Assembly (NCBI GenBank): GCA_030765065.1
Contig: CM060976.1
Coordinates: 59,876,539 to 59,940,538 of the forward strand
Direction: 5' to 3'
DNA: 64,000 nucleotides
Source: Deroplatys truncata
Taxonomy: Eukaryota; Arthropoda; Insecta; Mantodea; Mantidae
Positions 13,482-24,638 of this stretch are shown piece by piece. The notes below the pieces were generated by a model. It was not told the DNA's origin and did no database searches. It saw only the letters and a list, made by a program, of their open reading frames with translations. The position numbers were made by a program, and so were the translations under genes. Within the stretch, counting starts at the first letter, position 1; each line of letters opens with the position of its first letter.

Positions 13482-13684
13482 ACATGGTGGACCATTTAAG
13501 TTGTGATTGTACAATATCTCCAAATCTAAGCATTGTGGAAAGAAAACTCTTTAATAAAAGTTGCTTCATATTATAAGGAAAATTAAATGCACTTAGTCTT
13601 TTTTGTTTATTTGTTGTTTTTTGTTGTTGTTGTATTTTGTTTTTTGGAGGATGTTATGATGGTCATTTTAGGGCCATTTAATTT

Positions 13685-14306
13685 TTACTTTCTCTACTAC
13701 GTATAGTAATTAGGGGAAGTATTGTATTCCACCCACAAATTCGATACCGAGATTTCACCAGAAATACTTATTTTGAGACCCCCCGAATCTAAAATAACAT
13801 TTTTGGAATCATGTGTGTGTGTGTGTGTGTGTGTGTGTCTGTGAACAGCATAACTCAGAAACGAACAGTCGGATAATCACCAAACTTGGTATTTAGGTTC
13901 AGTATCTTCCAGAGATGTGACACGAAGTTTTTCAAGAAATTCCCCCACCCAGATTACCTTTTACATGAAACATTTTTCTAAAATTTTAATTTTCTCAAAA
14001 ATAGCTCTAACGATTTTGATTAAAATATCATATGTTTAAGATATTTTTATGACAAATGAAATGTATATCTCGAATTTTCTGGGAATGTCTCCAAAAGTAT
14101 TCCTCATTACGAACGACTTTTGCATAGCTGGTAAACCATAAGAGATAGACACAATTTTACTACACACAAAATGTAGATCGCGTTAAAATATATAATTTAT
14201 GTAATATACATTTGTTTTGTTGAGTGAACCATTTTCGAGATATTGCTTGTTATTCCCTTAAATTGTCCAATACTTATTACTTTTTCTCAAATTCGTTATT
14301 CATTTT
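13685..14306 (+). mobile_element. HINE-like repeat, 3' truncated
   Basis: Starts TTACTTTCTCTACTACG and carries a (GT)n core of about 12 units at 13814-13838. It runs to TTCGTTATTCATTTTTT, where the next copy begins. Its own stem-loop end is missing and is not found beyond the next copy, so this is a junction-truncated tandem copy rather than a nested one. Confidence 0.85.
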
Positions 14307-15130
14307 TTACCTTCTCTACTACGTATAGCAAGTAGAGGAGGTATTGTATTCCACCCAAATATTCGATAGCGAGATTTCACCGGAAATATATGTTTTGAGA
14401 CCCCCTGAATCCAAAAAAGCATTTTTGGAAACATGTCCGTGTGTGTGTCTGTCTGTGAACAGCATAACTCAGAAACCAACAGTCGGATAAACACCAAACT
14501 TGGTTTTTAGGTTCAGTATCTCCCAGAGACGCGACACGAAGGTTTTCAAGAAAATCCTCCACCCCAGATTACCCTTTACATGCAACATTTTTCGAAAATT
14601 TTAATTTTCTCAAAAATGGCTCTAACAAATTTGATTAAAATATCATATGTTTAAGATATTTTCATGACAAATAAAATTATATCTCCAATTTTCTGGGAAT
14701 GTCTGCAAAAGTATCCTTTTGCATAACTGGTAAACCATAAGAGATAGACAAAATTTTACTATACTAAAAATGTAGATCGCGTTAAAATACACAATTTATG
14801 TCATATATATTTTTTGTTGAGTGAATCATTTTCGAGATATAGCTTGTTATTCCCTTAAATTTTCCAATACTTTTTCTCCAATGGGAATTCATTATTCATT
14901 TTTTTTATGTCCTGGACATACAAAGAGAATGGAATGCGCCACATAGCAACCAGCTCTTAAAAGATTTGACTATCGCCTAAAGCCTACCAATTCTCCTTGC
15001 ACCTACAACAAAATTAGCAACAAGATTAACATCTCGTTATATCGATTAACATGAAGTATATGGAGAATAAGCGTTTGTAAAAATAGGTTGTACAAGAGTA
15101 GAGAAAGCCATTTGAGTGTAACACATCAGA
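14307..15130 (+). mobile_element. HINE-like repeat, complete copy
   Basis: Begins TTACCTTCTCTACTACG and ends AGTAGAGAAAG..., GAGTGTAACACATCAGA followed by a T-tract. At about 824 bp it is the clearest complete unit. The core is short (GTGTGTGTCTGTCTG). Confidence 0.9.
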
Positions 15131-15252
15131 TTTTTTTAAATAGGAATCTTCAATTACAGTCAATTAATCTTACCCTAAAATGACCATCACAGCTTCTTCC
15201 AAATAAAATACGACTGATGGCATTTACCTTCCCCCATAATATCAAGCAATTT

Positions 15253-15819
15253 TTAATTTCTCTACCACGTATAGTAAGTAGGGGAAGGATTGTATTCCAC
15301 TCAAAAATTCGATACTGAGATTTCACCAGAAATATATGTTTTGAGGCCCCTGAATCCAAAAAAGAATTTTTGGAAACATGTCCTTGTGTGTCTGTGTGTC
15401 TGTCTGTGAACGGCATAACTCAGAAAACAACAGCCGGGTAAACACCAAACTTGGTATTTAGGTTCAGTATGTTCCAGAGATGCGACACGAAGGTTTTCAA
15501 GAAAATCCCCCCACCCCAGATTACCCTTAACATGGTACATTTTTCGAAAATTTTAATTTTCTTAAAAATGGCTCTAACGATTTTGATTAAAATATCGTAT
15601 GTTTAAGATATTTTCATGACAAATGAAATGTATATCTCGAATTTTCTGGTAATGTCTTCAAAGGTATTCTTCATTGTGAGCGACTTTTGCATAATTGGTA
15701 AACCATAAGAGATACACAAAATTTTACTACACAAAAAATGTAGATAGCGTTAAAATACAGCGTTTGTAAAAATAGTTTGTACAAGAGTAGAGAAAGTCAT
15801 GTGAGTGTAACACATCAGA
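15253..15819 (+). mobile_element. HINE-like repeat with internal deletion
   Basis: Starts TTAATTTCTCTACCACG and ends GTGAGTGTAACACATCAGA. Around 15757 the sequence jumps from TTAAAATACA to GCGTTTGTAAAAATAG, removing roughly 290 bp that the full copies carry. Both termini are intact. Confidence 0.85.
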
Positions 15820-15890
15820 TTTTTATTTATACAACACTTAGTTTTGGAGATATTGTACAGTCTGAACTTAAATCGTCCACCATGTATATG

Positions 15891-16263
15891 AGCTTAACAA
15901 AATGGAAGATAAATAACAGCAAACTTTTCAACCTTAACTCGGAATGATGTGCTGAATCAACCCATGTATAATTGTCTTTTCCAAACTATGGCATTTAGGT
16001 TTATGAACATGAATATTCAATAATGTTTTTGAATCGATAACACACCGTTTGTCAAACTGTTTTACTACTACAGCGATACACAACAGATTTGTTCGCAAAA
16101 TATGTGCCTACTTCGTCTTCTCCATCCTCTATGGTTTATCTTCCTCTAGGTCGTCCTGTAGATCTTTGTAGTCCTGATCTGTGTTGTAGAGCTCATATAC
16201 AAATTCCCTCTCCTGGCATTTGTTAGAGATGCTTAACCATGTTTCTCTGTAACGTTATATTTA
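15891..16263. other. No feature recognised
   Basis: Unique-looking sequence between the inverted-repeat element and the hAT insertion. I see no coding or repeat signal. Confidence 0.5.
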
Positions 16264-16374
16264 CTTTAAAATAGTGATGGGACGATACCACTATTTCTCG
16301 ATACTCGGATTTTTTAGTACCGATATTCGATATCCGATCCTGGATACTCACTTTATAAAAAACGAAACTGCTGT

Positions 16375-16870
16375 TCAAAGTACCCTCAATTCGTAGGAGG
16401 CGAGATCGGCTATTGTAACCAATGGCGCCCTAAACCATCGTACCTGATGTTTGTCCCTCAACATACAGCCCTCCAGGTTGCATTCACCACGGTACTGCCG
16501 GACACGTATAAGGCCATCACTGTAGGACACGTTGAAGCGGGACTCGTCCGAAAAGACATTTTGCCTCTCAGCAACCCAGTGTCGGTGTTCACGTGCCCAT
16601 TGCAATCGGAGGAGCTTGTGCTTTCTGGACAATGGAAGCCGACGTAATGGCATGAATGCAACCAGTCCAACCTGCAGCAGACGGTGACGAACCGTTGATG
16701 CAGAAAAGTTCACACCTGTTGCAGTGCTGCAGCGTCGAGCCAACACTGTGGATGAAGCTGTGCGGTCCGTTATGGCCATACGGACAAGATGACGGTCATC
16801 TCGTGCTGTGGTCATGTTCCGTGGTCCAGTACCCGCTCTTCGCTGCGTACGACCTTCATCTATCCACTGC

Positions 16871-16903
<33 letters not shown>

Positions 16904-17177
16904 CACTGTCGTAGCAGCATGCCCTGTACGAGCCGAAATGTCACGGTATGACAAACCCGCCTCCTGGAGACCGATCATTGTGGCCCGTTCGAACTCACCT
17001 ACATGCCGATAATGCTCCCTTTGACTTCGACCAGGCATACTGGCACTCACTTTGTGTTTCCGCCTTGTTTGACAACTCTACACTGACTACACTGGGCGCA
17101 ACATTGACCTCGTGGGACCGACACGAGAGGGTATTGCTCGGCCTACGTGTACCCCATCTCTCTGTAAACCTAATCAC
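16375..17177 (-). pseudogene. Tc1-like transposase, truncated and broken
   Basis: Reading leftwards, the N-terminal part (start near 17050) has a helix-turn-helix type segment (GLQEAGLSYRDISARTG) and then runs into a (CA)n repeat translated as CVCVCV. After a frame change come KQWIDEGRTQRRAGTGP, DDRHLVRMAITDRTAS and STVRHRLLQVGL, all typical of the second DNA-binding domain of Tc1 transposases. The first catalytic aspartate region is VFSDESRFN. The sequence degenerates soon after and stops at 16375, so the second Asp and the Glu of the DDE triad are missing. A normal Tc1 transposase is about 340 residues; roughly half remains. It lies inside the hAT element and must have inserted after it. 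Confidence 0.85.
16873..16902 (+). repeat. (CA)n microsatellite inside the Tc1 coding region
   Basis: About 15 CA units replace coding sequence between two conserved parts of the Tc1 transposase and change the reading frame. Confidence 0.95.
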
Positions 17178-17261
17178 TTATTGCTTGCACACTCTTCTAC
17201 ACTTCCACGAAGTTTGGAGTTATTCGATTCTTTCTTAGTGTTGCAATTTTCACAAACGTCA

Positions 17262-17362
<101 letters not shown>

Positions 17363-17939
17363 TAAGAACACGAGCATCCATGAAAGAACAAATATTTCCA
17401 TACGCTGTAGTAACTCACGTCATAAGTTCTGATTTGTTTTTGATGGTTCCAATTCTGTTGGTTCTATTGGTTGTTCCACTTTGGTCACTCGAGTAAACAG
17501 CAAATGTAATGGCTGAGAGTGAGTCACCAAACCAGGCTAATGCAGAAACTCGATTTAGTGCATCAGCTAAATTAGCTTCATTCACAACTCAGGTAATAGT
17601 GCATGTTACACGAGTACTTCTAATCCATTCCCCATTGCTTTGCATGTTTTCAATTAGACACAGGGTCTATAGAATGTTGCATTCATCACAAATAAGGTTT
17701 ATCAAGAACTATTGTCCAGAAACTCTTTGGGGGCACGTGCGAGGCAATAACACGAAGTCTCGACTCCTTTCATTCCTTATCTAGCATAAAGTTAAACGCA
17801 ATAACTTTCAATAATGCAAAACTTAAAACTTTTAAAAGTATCAAAGATTTATTTCAAAGTATTAGACCGGCTTCGATACCACCGAGTATCGAGAGTATCG
17901 ATATGTCGACGATATCGAAATCCCATTCTCACTTTAAAA

Positions 17940-18320
17940 GTAGTTGTAATTACAGTTCTTCTCCAATTGGTTCATTTCTTATGTGTTCTCTGTACAACCT
18001 TTGGCCCATTTTCAGGTGCTTATATTTTAATTTTATGTTTTTCTTGATGTTCCATGCTTCACTTATGCATTAATGGTACTCCCATGACTGAGTAGAATCT
18101 TATTTGTTTTCTTGCCTTATTTTACTTTTAAAGGTTGTCTTAACTGCTCCACAAACTGCTTGAACTTAATTTTACCTTGGGTTTTTATCGTAAGTTACAT
18201 CACAATTATGTTGGAATTGCGGCACTTGTTCTAAGACATTTCCTTCTAATACAATCTTACTTTATGCTTGATAACTTCCCTGGAACCCTATTACTATTGC
18301 TTTAGTCCTAGAGATTTTAA
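17940..18320. other. No feature recognised
   Basis: Spacer between the hAT duplication and the next inverted-repeat element. Nothing recognised. Confidence 0.5.
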
Positions 18321-18322
18321 TA

Positions 18323-19371
18323 TATGGGACATTCATGTGAAATGAGCGGCAAAAAACCTCGCGTTTTTTATTTGCTTTGTAATTTTTCCTATTAGTAAGG
18401 GATGTTAAGGAAAGCATATTTAACAAATATTATCATCGAAAACCATACGATTGTCACGTTATTAAACGATAAATGTATCGTATTAATTCATTGTCACATT
18501 TTAAGTGCGCATAGCTTTGGAATCCTTTATTTCAGAACTTTTATCCACAAAATTAATTTTGGTACAAAGTCCGCATTTCATTACATCATATACTAATTAT
18601 TTTTATAATATTCACAAAAACCTTAATACAGGTTCTATTTATTTTAAGCGTATCCGGATTATTGAAAAATATCCACAATGCCAATAAAAAAGTCGGCAAT
18701 GTTGGTAAAATGGTTATGTTTGGGTGTTCGTAGTTATAACACAAAAAGTGAATAAGTCCAACGATTTACGTAGTTGATGCATGCTGATCACCAAGCGCTC
18801 TGTGAATCTGTGAGGAAATTCTCAGAATCGCATACTCTTAATAAGCGTTCTCATTGCTTAACCATGCACAGCATCTTACTTGACCTTTAGTTCAAAACAA
18901 ATGTGTGAGAGCGACGTTGAGCGTGTAAAGTAATTTTAATTTTTAGTTAGTTTAGACGAAACCTTATCAATAACCTTTACAGTAAAATATATGTTTGAAT
19001 GCGTTTAAATTGCGGAATCTTAGCATATATAATAAAATACATTTCCTATATTCGTAACCAACTACACTTGGAAAAATATACATTTCATCACTTAAATGAA
19101 AATAAGAAAAACATATTTACTTATCAATATGAAATTAAAGTTTAGGGAATCAAAGTAAAGCTCGATTTAAATAAATACATCTAAATGTCACAGAGCCGTA
19201 ACAGCTTGAGTTTGGAAATTTTAGGAACATAACGATAGATTTGAACAATTTTAATTGCAAAACTATAATGTTATAAATTTTAAGAGTTTGCATAAAGCCT
19301 TATTCTACAAATACAAAAAGTTTTGGTTCGTTTAAAAAATTTAAGGTCGATTTGAAATGAAATGTCCCATA
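18323..19371. mobile_element. Non-autonomous DNA element with inverted ends
   Basis: TATGGGACATTCATGTGAAA at the left end is mirrored by the right end, which reads TATGGGACATTTCATTTCAA on the other strand. Both are flanked by TA (18321-18322 and 19372-19373), as expected for a Tc1/mariner-type TA duplication. The roughly 1.05 kb interior is AT-rich and without a transposase. Ends are inferred from the inverted repeat only. Confidence 0.55.
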
Positions 19372-19460
19372 TATGTTTGTTACGTAATTTATTCAAATAG
19401 TATACTGCTCTCTGTAGCCTATCTCTGTCAAAAATTAAAAGTAATTATCTCAAATATTTT

Positions 19461-19521
19461 GCTCTCTCTCTCATCTCTCATATATATATACATATATATA
19501 TACATATATATACATATATAT
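19461..19521 (+). repeat. (CT)n and (TATACA)-type microsatellite
   Basis: CTCTCTCTCTCATCTCTCA is followed by alternating TATATATA and CATATATATA units. Confidence 0.9.
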
Positions 19522-20501
19522 GCTTCATGTTGTTTTAGCCTATGAAGGTAAAATAAAAAATAAATAGGTTGTTCTCTTTCATTGAGATTAGTTGGTGATT
19601 GACAAAATATGTGCATTTGCATTTACGTCCTTTCCGTATTGCAGGTATATAGAGATTGCAGTTAGAGAGAGAGAGAGAAACTTCAATAGCACAGATAAAA
19701 GAGGTTTTTCAAAACACCAGACTTCATGGTTAAACCAGCCGTCCTCTAAGGAGGCAAGGCGAAAATCTTCACAACATTTTGCGGATCCAGAGTAACCATC
19801 TGTTTGGTTTGACTTTACCACTTATTTCTTAAAAATAATAATGGATTTTAATTAAAATTATATTTTAAAAAAGGCATGACAAGAAAGAACCATTATTTTT
19901 ATCAAAACAGGCTTTGGAAGCTTTAGTATATCTTTAGTAGTGTACCCCAAACATTTCTGCTGTTTTTTCTGAGATTTGCAGCTTTTGGGATCAATGAGAT
20001 TAGCCAGATTTTCAATGAAAGGTCAGCAAGGTTCAACATTTCGCTGCGGCCTTACCAAGCCTATCGTCCTATCTAACATGAGGTGAAGAATGGATGGGCC
20101 CATCTAAAATAAACGGTGACTAGCATGATTGGATCTTATCTGGACTTCGTTAACACTGCTTCGAAGTGCGTGCTTTTCATTCAAAATTAATAAGCAAAAA
20201 AGTAAGAATTTCCCTCCTCATTTTGTAGTCAAAGCTAATATCATTAACACAATCAAGCTGCTGAAGTGTGTAGGTACAGAACTATCGTATTTGTATTTTG
20301 CTTTACTGCAAGCTCGTTTAGATTGTAATTTAATTTCAATTAAATTTGATATGGGAAATACAGGGGTTAAGCTGTTTTTATGATCCTGTTAAAGCGCTGT
20401 CCGAAATTTCACATAAATAGAAAACATGAAGAAAGTATTGAATAACTTCACTCTCGCCTTAGAAGTTAACAATTTCCGAGGTATTTTCTGGTCTGTGTGT
20501 T
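19522..20501. other. No gene recognised upstream of LTR-A
   Basis: Flanking DNA left of the LTR retrotransposon. There are short GAGAGAGAGA and AT-rich stretches but no supported gene. Confidence 0.5.
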
Positions 20502-21503
20502 TGAGGTAGTATTTTTAACACTTAAATGATTTCAGTCTAATTACATAATACATAAAATTCAATAACAGCCCGCCTTAAAGCAATATGTGTATAAAATAAC
20601 ATATAAAATATATGTAACAGTCGTTGTATTAATGTTTATTTTATTATGTACATATTTAACAATATTATGTGAATGTATTATGTAATTTAATAATGTAGGA
20701 GCTATGAGAATAGTTACTAATAATGAGGTAAGCTTGAGGCAATAATGAATTGGAAAGTTTGATAATGCTACTAGTAACTCTTGGAGCAACAATAATGTAA
20801 TTTTTGTGACAGTTTATAAATAGCCAATCAACAACCAGAAAAACCTGAAAGTTAAATAAAAGTATTCTATTGGATTAGGAATAGCCAATCAGAGATTTGA
20901 AATAGATGAAATTCGCAAATTCAGGCGGTAGAAATCAGTTCAGTTGCTTGTAGACAGTGTTCCCAACCAGACGCGAGACGCGTCCTCCAGAAGTTTAATA
21001 CGTATCCAGTGTGAGACAAAAATTCATTACGGTGAGGATATTATAAAGTTTACGTGTTTAAAAATGTGCAAGTGATTAATAAGTAATCTCACAGCTCTCT
21101 ATATCAGTGAAGTGTTATTTAATCGTGTAAAGGATTAATAAATGGAGTGAAGTAAAAATTATAATTTGTGTAAGCCTACATTCTTCAGCCACACCACCCC
21201 CTGTTAAGAGAAACATGTTTCTACAAATTAATACTGACGCAGCCGAGGCAAACATATATATATATATATATATATATAATATTTAAAAAAACATTAAAAT
21301 ACAGAGTTGATGCCTAAAACTTGGGGCGAAGGCCACGAAAAGTGAACACTGGGGTGATGGCCAGCGGAACTTTGTGCCATACGCGCAGCAGTTACTTCAT
21401 CAAGTTTCGGCTCCCCAACAGTGGAAAAACAATACAACTCCAACCTCCTTCAAAGATACAACTTTATCAAGTTTGGCTTTCCACACATGGGGGTACTTCT
21501 TCA
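20502..21503 (+). repeat. LTR-A 5' long terminal repeat
   Basis: Starts TGAGGTAGTATTTTTAACAC and ends GGTACTTCTTCA, with TG...CA ends, about 1,002 bp. Possible signals are TATAAATAG at 20815, two CCAAT motifs (AGCCAATC) near 20823 and 20883, initiator-like TCAGTTCAGTT at 20935, and AATAAA at 21137. The last 100 bases contain two degenerate copies of the primer-binding site (21407-21424 and 21474-21493). A (TA)n stretch lies at 21252-21276. The AATACTG at 21230-21236 is internal and not the LTR end. Confidence 0.85.
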
Positions 21504-21506
21504 ATT

Positions 21507-21525
21507 TGGCACCTAAACGTGGGGC
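21507..21525 (+). other. LTR-A primer-binding site
   Basis: TGGCACCTAAACGTGGGGC begins 3 nt after the LTR. It resembles TGGCGCCCAACGTGGGGC, the complement of the 3' end of insect tRNA-Lys(CUU), with a few mismatches. The same 3-nt spacer (AAT or ATT) is seen in LTR-B. Confidence 0.75.
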
Positions 21526-21889
21526 CAGAACAGGCGAGAATAGTTGAAAAGAAGAGATCAACGAACATCATAGAACTACCAGAATCGACGAAACTACAAG
21601 ACTTCACTTCATAGAACTTCAAAATCATCAACATCATCATCCAAGGACAGCAACAATTCTTTCAGGAGTACGGGGCACGCAGTCAACAATTCAACTACAA
21701 TATACGAGGGAACACCAGAATAAAAGATTTACTAACACAGCCAGAACCAAGGTCAGAAAATTCCAACACATCATACGTAAATAATTGTCAACATAGTTAA
21801 GAAAATATATTTTTATTAAGATAATTGCATGCTGTTAAGAAGTGGTAAATTAAAATTGAGCAATACAAAACCAAATATAACAAAAAAAA

Positions 21890-23920
21890 ATGGAAATAGA
21901 AAACAATGAAAATATGGAAGTAGGAGAGGATAGGTCAGCCACTACAGATTACGATGTAACTGTACAATCAGAGCTAGAGGAAACAAATAGGTTAGATGTA
22001 GAAGAACAGTTATCTGTAAATTCACAGGTAAGCATAGAAAGAGATAGCAGTAGTATCCAAGGTCAATCACCTTTGCATATATTAATGCGGGGAACAACAA
22101 TATAAAGAAATACTATCCCTCAGACATCTAGCCAACAAGAGCATGGAAACTTATCACAACAATATTTTATGTGCCTTCTAAAAGCAATATATGAAACTAG
22201 TGCAGAGCTAAGACAAGACTTAAGTAATAAGATAACAAACTAATAATAAGTTAACTGAAACTAGTACAGAGTTAAGCAATAAGGTAACTGAAACTAATAC
22301 AGAGCTATCTAGTATAAAATGATCTAGCTAAGCAAATAGAAAATCCTATGAAAGAAAGTAAAGCTGAAAGTAGGAGGCTAGAAATAAAAATAGAACAATC
22401 TTCTAAAGCACTTCAAAATTATATAGATGTAAAAGTAAATAAAGATTGTAAACAGCTAGACCAGAAATTGTCAAATTATTTTGATAAAATCTAACTGAAA
22501 TGGAACTGAAACTTACTAATACTAAACAGGGTATTTGTAACAAGTTAGATAAACAATGTGAAGAATTAAAAAGAATTGTAGAAAATACAAATGAAATTCT
22601 TGTGCAAGTACAAATACATTTAACAGGGAAAATGAATAAAGTGCATGAAATGGCTAAAACAAATACAGATGCAATAAAAGAAGCAAATACAGGACAAGGA
22701 CAAGTAATGTCGATGATAGATAAAATTAAAGATAAAGTACAGGAAAGTAGCAAAGAAATACATAAAGTTAGAAATAGTTTTGAAAATTTAGGTACCAGTG
22801 TACCAAAGGTAAATGCAAATGTAACCAGTTCTGTAAATGCTAATCAAATGCATGACAATAATGCAAGTGCAGAAAGAAGTTTATCACCTTTGTTAACTAA
22901 TAATACAAGAGACGCTACTGCTTTTTCCATAGCATCAGCCTCTCAAACACACAACAATAATGGCACACATGTGCATGTAACAAATCAGATGTCAAACTAT
23001 CATTCTGTGCTTAATGAATTACCATTACCTTATTTTAGTGCTTCCTCACGTCCAATACAATTTATTAATGATTTAGCAGAATTTTTTAAATTGAAAAATG
23101 TGCCTGAAGCATTAAAGATGATACCTATTAGAAAATGCTTGGATAACAAAACCTTAGAATGGCTACATATGCTAGCAGACAGTGAGATGAATTTTGTAAC
23201 ATTTAGAGCTTTATTTATGAATAAATTTTGTAATACCACTGTGCAACATAATATTAGAGCAAGCCTAAGTTATTCACAGTATAGTAGAGATGACAACTTA
23301 TTAACGACAGATTATCTTATAAAATATGCAGGATATGTTAGATATTTAACTCCAGCCATGCACGAGGAAGATTTTATTAGTTTAATTACCAGACACTACC
23401 CTCTGCACATACAAAACTACATTCTTATTGCAAGACCTAAAACTATTTATGAGATGACGGAGCTAATATCATTAGAACAGCAAGGAAATAGTAACAAATT
23501 GGGAGTCCACACAGACGAAACAGACAAATTAGGCGCGATAGGCGTAATGAAATGCCTTACAATACACGCTATCACCAAGAAAATAGGAGAAATAATGAAT
23601 TTCAGCGCCAAAACAAATACAATTACAATACACAAAATAACAGAGATTCAAGACAACAGGGGAGACAAGAACACATAAGTTATGTACGAATGGAAAGGAT
23701 GAATCAACAGAATTCTACTTCACCTAGGGGTAATAATCGATTTCAGCATAGAGGAAATATGCAAAATAGGGGAAACTTCCACAACTATAACCATACAGAC
23801 AGTACAAAAGCAGAAATATATACACGTGGAGGACATAGCAAGTATTGTGGGAGAACAAGAGCTAGGGGGCGTGGCTCATACACAAATGTTCATGATAGTA
23901 ACTGCGGTACAAAATGCTAA
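21890..23920 (+). pseudogene. LTR-A gag relic
   Basis: The likely original start is ATG at 21890 in an acidic N-terminal segment that ends at a stop at 22103. Coiled-coil-type sequence rich in Lys, Glu and Gln follows with several stops, then a clean 392-codon frame from 22500 to 23678. Within it, about residues 170-300 form the capsid-like domain, with PIQFINDLAEFFKLKNVPEA and FRALFMNKF, matching the LTR-B gag product. Near 23600 the frame must change to continue into a basic Arg/Gly/Asn-rich nucleocapsid-like tail (23552-23920). I see no CCHC zinc knuckle there. Gag would form the particle that packages the RNA. This copy cannot give an intact product. Confidence 0.8.
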
Positions 23921-24099
23921 TCCTATAAATACTGAAAATACTCACCAGAAGAACTAAATTATGTATTGCCTGACGTAGATTCTGGTAATACAGTACCTTC
24001 TGCTCTAAGCGGCAAGAATAAAATATGTACACACTTTGATTGTTACCGTCTAAATACATACACAGAGAATTATGAAAAACAATATGAATCACCATATAT

Positions 24100-24546
24100 A
24101 AAACTATTATAGCATGTAGTGAAGTAAATGTTGCAATAGATTCAGGATCATCAAGCTCTATCTGCTCAAAGAAATTTTATGAACAACTGTTAAATGAAGG
24201 GATAAAACTTATGTCAGCCCCAATAAGTAATATTGTATGTAGGGTAGCCATACGTACAATGACCCAAACTACTAAATCTCAAGCATTGATACCTATACAA
24301 ATAGCAGATATTGCATTGAAAGTCATGTTTTTAATAGTTCCAAACTTAATATGCGAAGCTATAATTGGTTGTGATGTATTAATAGAGTTCTCTGCGATAG
24401 TTGATTTTAAGAAGGACAGACTTATATTAAATAAAGAAGAAAAGAATATATATGTGACTTTTATAAAAGATAATGTACAGCGCAAAGAATGGAACAAGAA
24501 AATGCTTCATACACATAGTAAATGTCTGAGCAAGCAGGGAAAATAA
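24100..24546 (+). pseudogene. LTR-A aspartic protease domain
   Basis: The frame contains NVAIDSGSSSSICS, whose Asp-Ser-Gly at 24139-24147 is the catalytic D-(S/T)-G of retroviral-type aspartic proteases. Further on comes AIIGCDVL, the I-G-x-D flap-end motif that follows in this family. It would cleave the Gag-Pol precursor as a dimer. The frame is closed upstream by a stop at 24085, and the link to gag is lost. Confidence 0.8.
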
Positions 24547-24638
24547 TGGCCCTTAACTTCGAAGAACAGAAAACTGACCTTACCAAAGCGAACCCTAATA
24601 CAAAGAAACCGATGACAGAATAAAATCTGCTAGATCAG

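Larger units (their letters stand above)
13482..15890. mobile_element. Long-inverted-repeat DNA element loaded with three HINE-like insertions
   Basis: The outer ends are inverted copies: ACATGGTGGACCATTTAAG at 13484 and its near reverse complement (GTCCACCATGTATA) at 15878-15892, with the matching inner block TTGTACAATATCTCCAAA and its complement at about 15843-15860. A second inverted pair lies further in: ATGGTCATTTTAGGG near 13660 against CCCTAAAATGACCAT near 15172. The correct nesting of the pairs supports one element. Flanking TATA/TATA would fit a TA-type target duplication. No transposase is present. Confidence 0.6.

Noticed and set aside
13685-15819. CRISPR-like or satellite array
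   Set aside because: Units are long, dispersed in both orientations across the window and have transposon-like ends, with no short regular repeat-spacer pattern.
21230-21250. LTR-A ending at AATACT with a TGRCGCAGCC (tRNA-Ser type) primer site
   Set aside because: The same sequence and about 250 further bases also follow in the 3' copy and in the solo LTR with its target duplication, so the true LTR end is about 270 bp further on.
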